DNA of 64,000 nt from the NCBI RefSeq assembly GCF_018413645.1, contig NZ_JAHCDA010000005.1, forward strand, positions 62,001 to 126,000, given 5' to 3'. This DNA comes from Roseococcus pinisoli (GTDB lineage Bacteria; Pseudomonadota; Alphaproteobacteria; Acetobacterales; Acetobacteraceae). Made by a program: the position numbers and the translations under genes. Shown here piece by piece: positions 62,165 through 64,000 of the stretch. The notes under the pieces are model-generated. The model was not told the DNA's origin, made no database searches, and saw only the letters and a list, made by a program, of their open reading frames with translations. Every line of letters begins with the position of its first letter. Within the stretch, counting starts at the first letter, position 1.

Positions 62165-63481
62165 ATGCCCCATTTCGATCTCATCCTGCGCGGCGGCCAG
62201 GCCGTCCTGCCCTGGGGCATCGAGCCGCTCGACATCGGCGTGCGCGATGGCCGGATCGCGGCCATGGGCGCGCTGGGCAAGGCCGAGGCGGCGCAGGTGA
62301 TCGATTGCACGCATCTGCACGTCCTGCCCGGGCTGATCGACGCGCATGTCCATCTGCGCGAGCCGGGCGATCCGGCCGTGGAGACCATCGAGACCGGCAC
62401 CAGGGCCGCCGTGCTCGGCGGGCTCACGGCCGTCTTCGACATGCCGAACACCTCGCCCTCCATCACCGATTCGGCGCAGCTCGCCTGGAAGCGCGAGCAT
62501 GTGTCCCAGCACGCCTGGTGCGACATGGGCCTCTATGTCGGCGCCTCGAAGAAGAACATCGCCGAGCTCGCCGAGCTCGAGCTCGAGGACAATGTCTGCG
62601 CGGTGAAGGTCTTCGCCGGCTCCTCGACGGGTGACCTGCTGATCGAGGACGATGCGACGCTGGAGGCCGTGATGCGCTCCGGCCGCCGCCGCATCTGCTA
62701 CCATTCCGAGGACGAGTACCGCCTGCAGGAGCGCAAACCGCTCTTCACCGAGGGCATGCCGCACCGCAACCACATGGTCTGGCGCGACGTGGAATGCGCG
62801 ATGCTCGGCACGAAGCGCCTGCTGGCCCTAGCCCGCAAGACCGGCCGCCCCGCGCATATCCTCCACGTCTCGACCGCCGAGGAGCTGGAATATCTGGCGG
62901 AGTTCAAGGACATCTGCTCGGCCGAGGTGCTGGTGAACCACCTCACCCAGACCGACGAGGCCTATGACCGCCTCGGCGGCTATGCCGTGATGAACCCGCC
63001 CATCCGCGACAAGCGCCACCTGGAGGCCGCCTGGGCCGCCGTGCGCAACGGCACGGTGGACGTGATCGGCAGCGACCACGCCCCGCATTCCCGCGCGGCG
63101 AAGGAGCGCCCCTGGCCCAATACCGCGGCCGGCCTGACCGGCGTGCAGACCATCGTGCCCGTGATGCTGGACCATGTGAGCAGCGGCCGCCTCAGCCTCA
63201 TGCGCCTCGTGGACCTGATGTGCGCCGGCCCCGCGCGGGTATACGGTGCGGTGAACAAGGGTCGCCTCTCGGTCGGCTTCGACGCCGACTTCACGCTGGT
63301 GGACATGGCCAAGTCGCGCGAGATCACCAACGACTGGATCGCCAGCCCCTGCGGCTGGACGCCCTTCGACGGCTATCGCTGCCAGGGCTGGCCGGTCGGC
63401 ACCATCATCCGCGGCCAGGTGGCGATGCGCGACGACGAGGTGCTGGGCGCCCCGGTCGGCAAGCCGGTCAACTTCCGGTGA
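62165..63481 (+). CDS. pyrC: Dihydroorotase
   Basis: 438 residues of the amidohydrolase superfamily. The metal-binding HxH is in LIDAHVHLREPGD, the carbamylated lysine region in CAVKVFAGSST, further His residues in YHSEDEY and HILHVSTAEE, and the catalytic Asp in VIGSDHAPHSR. GGAG lies seven bases before the ATG. It closes carbamoyl-aspartate to dihydroorotate in pyrimidine synthesis; allantoinase or hydantoinase is an alternative because the fold is shared. Overlaps the haemoglobin gene by four bases. Confidence 0.85.
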   Translation: MPHFDLILRGGQAVLPWGIEPLDIGVRDGRIAAMGALGKAEAAQVIDCTHLHVLPGLIDAHVHLREPGDPAVETIETGTRAAVLGGLTAVFDMPNTSPSITDSAQLAWKREHVSQHAWCDMGLYVGASKKNIAELAELELEDNVCAVKVFAGSSTGDLLIEDDATLEAVMRSGRRRICYHSEDEYRLQERKPLFTEGMPHRNHMVWRDVECAMLGTKRLLALARKTGRPAHILHVSTAEELEYLAEFKDICSAEVLVNHLTQTDEAYDRLGGYAVMNPPIRDKRHLEAAWAAVRNGTVDVIGSDHAPHSRAAKERPWPNTAAGLTGVQTIVPVMLDHVSSGRLSLMRLVDLMCAGPARVYGAVNKGRLSVGFDADFTLVDMAKSREITNDWIASPCGWTPFDGYRCQGWPVGTIIRGQVAMRDDEVLGAPVGKPVNFR

Positions 63482-63939
63482 ACGCGGCGCGCGACGCCGC
63501 CGAGCGCCGCGCGCGGGCCACCGCCGAGATCGTCGCGCGCACCGGCATCGATGCCGCGATGATCGAGCGGCTGGTGCGCCACTTCTATGAACGGGTCCGC
63601 GAGGACCCGCTGATCGGGCCGGTCTTCGCGGCCCGGATCGGCGAATGGGAACCGCATCTCCAGCGGATGTTCGCCTTCTGGTCATCGGTCGCGCTGATGT
63701 CCGGCGAGTATCACGGCAGCCCGATGGAGAAGCATCTGCCGCTTCCCGTGGATGCCGGGCACTTCGACCGCTGGCTGGCGCTCTTCGAGGCCGCGGCGCG
63801 GGAGATCTGCCCGCCCATCGCGGCCGACCATTTCCTTGAGCGCGCGCGGCGCATCGCCCAGAGCCTGGAAATGGGCATCGCGGCGGGCCAGGGCGTGCTG
63901 CTCGGCCGCGACGAGCGGTTCCGGCGCACGGGGTCATGA
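63478..63939 (+). CDS. Group III truncated haemoglobin
   Basis: 153 residues, GTG start overlapping the dihydroorotase stop (GTGA). The globin core is ERLVRHFYERVREDPLIGPVF, WEPHLQRMFAFWSSVALMSGEYHGSPMEKH, and the proximal His in AGHFDRWLALFE. The long B-C region and the PMEKHLPL segment mark group III. It may bind oxygen, NO or reduce peroxide; role unknown. Its stop overlaps the next ATG. Confidence 0.92.
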   Translation: MNAARDAAERRARATAEIVARTGIDAAMIERLVRHFYERVREDPLIGPVFAARIGEWEPHLQRMFAFWSSVALMSGEYHGSPMEKHLPLPVDAGHFDRWLALFEAAAREICPPIAADHFLERARRIAQSLEMGIAAGQGVLLGRDERFRRTGS

Positions 63940-64000
63940 CCAAGCCTCCGAAGCCGCCGGAGTTCCACGACTACGCCTCCCCGGCCTGCTTCCTGCACGA
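63936..64000 (+). CDS. N-terminal fragment of an uncharacterised gene cut by the window edge
   Basis: Only 21 codons are visible (MTKPPKPPEFHDYASPACFL start). The ATG overlaps the haemoglobin stop (ATGA), so it is the third gene of that operon. Too little to name; similar starts occur in small haemoglobin-linked alphaproteobacterial proteins, which I recall only loosely. Confidence 0.6.
   Translation, partial: MTKPPKPPEFHDYASPACFLH

Overview
This is a high-GC (about 70%) chromosomal window with dense, short-spaced operons and no rRNA, tRNA, CRISPR array, insertion sequence or phage gene that I can see. The gene content points to an alphaproteobacterium of the Acetobacteraceae, Roseomonas-like: the rimP-nusA-ylxR-infB-rbfA-truB-rpsO-pnp cluster, tripartite tricarboxylate (TctABC) and TRAP uptake systems, a ChvG-type kinase, pyruvate phosphate dikinase beside GlyQS, Tat-type signal peptides and a ZnuD-like receptor. 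The genus is inference; the family-level call rests on protein style and gene order.

Layout. 1-3453: amidase (cut by the left edge) overlapping a flavin-binding PPOX-like gene, divergent from a MocR-type regulator. 3472-4872: nitronate monooxygenase-like gene with an extra cysteine motif. 5001-15255: the translation/RNA cluster on the minus strand, read right to left from rimP to pnp, with several internal hairpins. 15372-22439: a minus-strand run of tctC, tctB, tctA, an orphan CcdB-like gene, a ChvG-like kinase, an RmlC-like cupin and a family 2 glycosyltransferase, closed by a strong terminator that touches the start of rimP. 22739-28842: two paralogous exported Asp/Gly/Arg repeat proteins, a JmjC-type oxygenase, a D-aminopeptidase, an AraC regulator and an MFS transporter. 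28895-34137: katG divergent from oxyR, followed by a TerB-like gene and an unusual acyl-CoA dehydrogenase-family gene. 34186-39493: mscL, a MarR regulator and a TRAP dctPQM operon ending in a hydratase-like gene. 39537-44260: DUF3237, RMD1-family and rhodanese genes, an Asp/Glu racemase-family gene and a zinc-type TonB receptor with Zur-like boxes. 44269-52197: small unknown, cytoplasmic gamma-glutamyltransferase-like enzyme, glyQ, glyS and ppdK. 52235-54492: PACE efflux pump divergent from a LysR regulator, then a YgfZ-like protein. 54555-59985: envelope polysaccharide cluster of four glycosyltransferases and an asparagine synthase. 60028-61905: ABC-2 exporter and a DUF1289 protein. 62165-64000: dihydroorotase, group III truncated haemoglobin and a gene cut by the right edge, all overlapping.

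Most of the window is ordinary metabolism. The best candidate for something new is 22739-25111. It holds two exported proteins made almost entirely of a repeated TDNDPND-type unit, one with a Tat-like signal and one with a Tat-like signal plus lipobox. A cytoplasmic JmjC-fold 2-oxoglutarate oxygenase sits directly downstream, and this family is known to hydroxylate side chains of proteins. Other points worth checking are a CcdB homologue without CcdA wedged 2 nt upstream of a sensor kinase, a ylxR gene with no ATG/GTG/TTG start that keeps its conserved motif, a terminator overlapping the rimP start, an acyl-CoA dehydrogenase-fold protein lacking the catalytic glutamate, and a nitronate monooxygenase with a CxxCxxxC motif.
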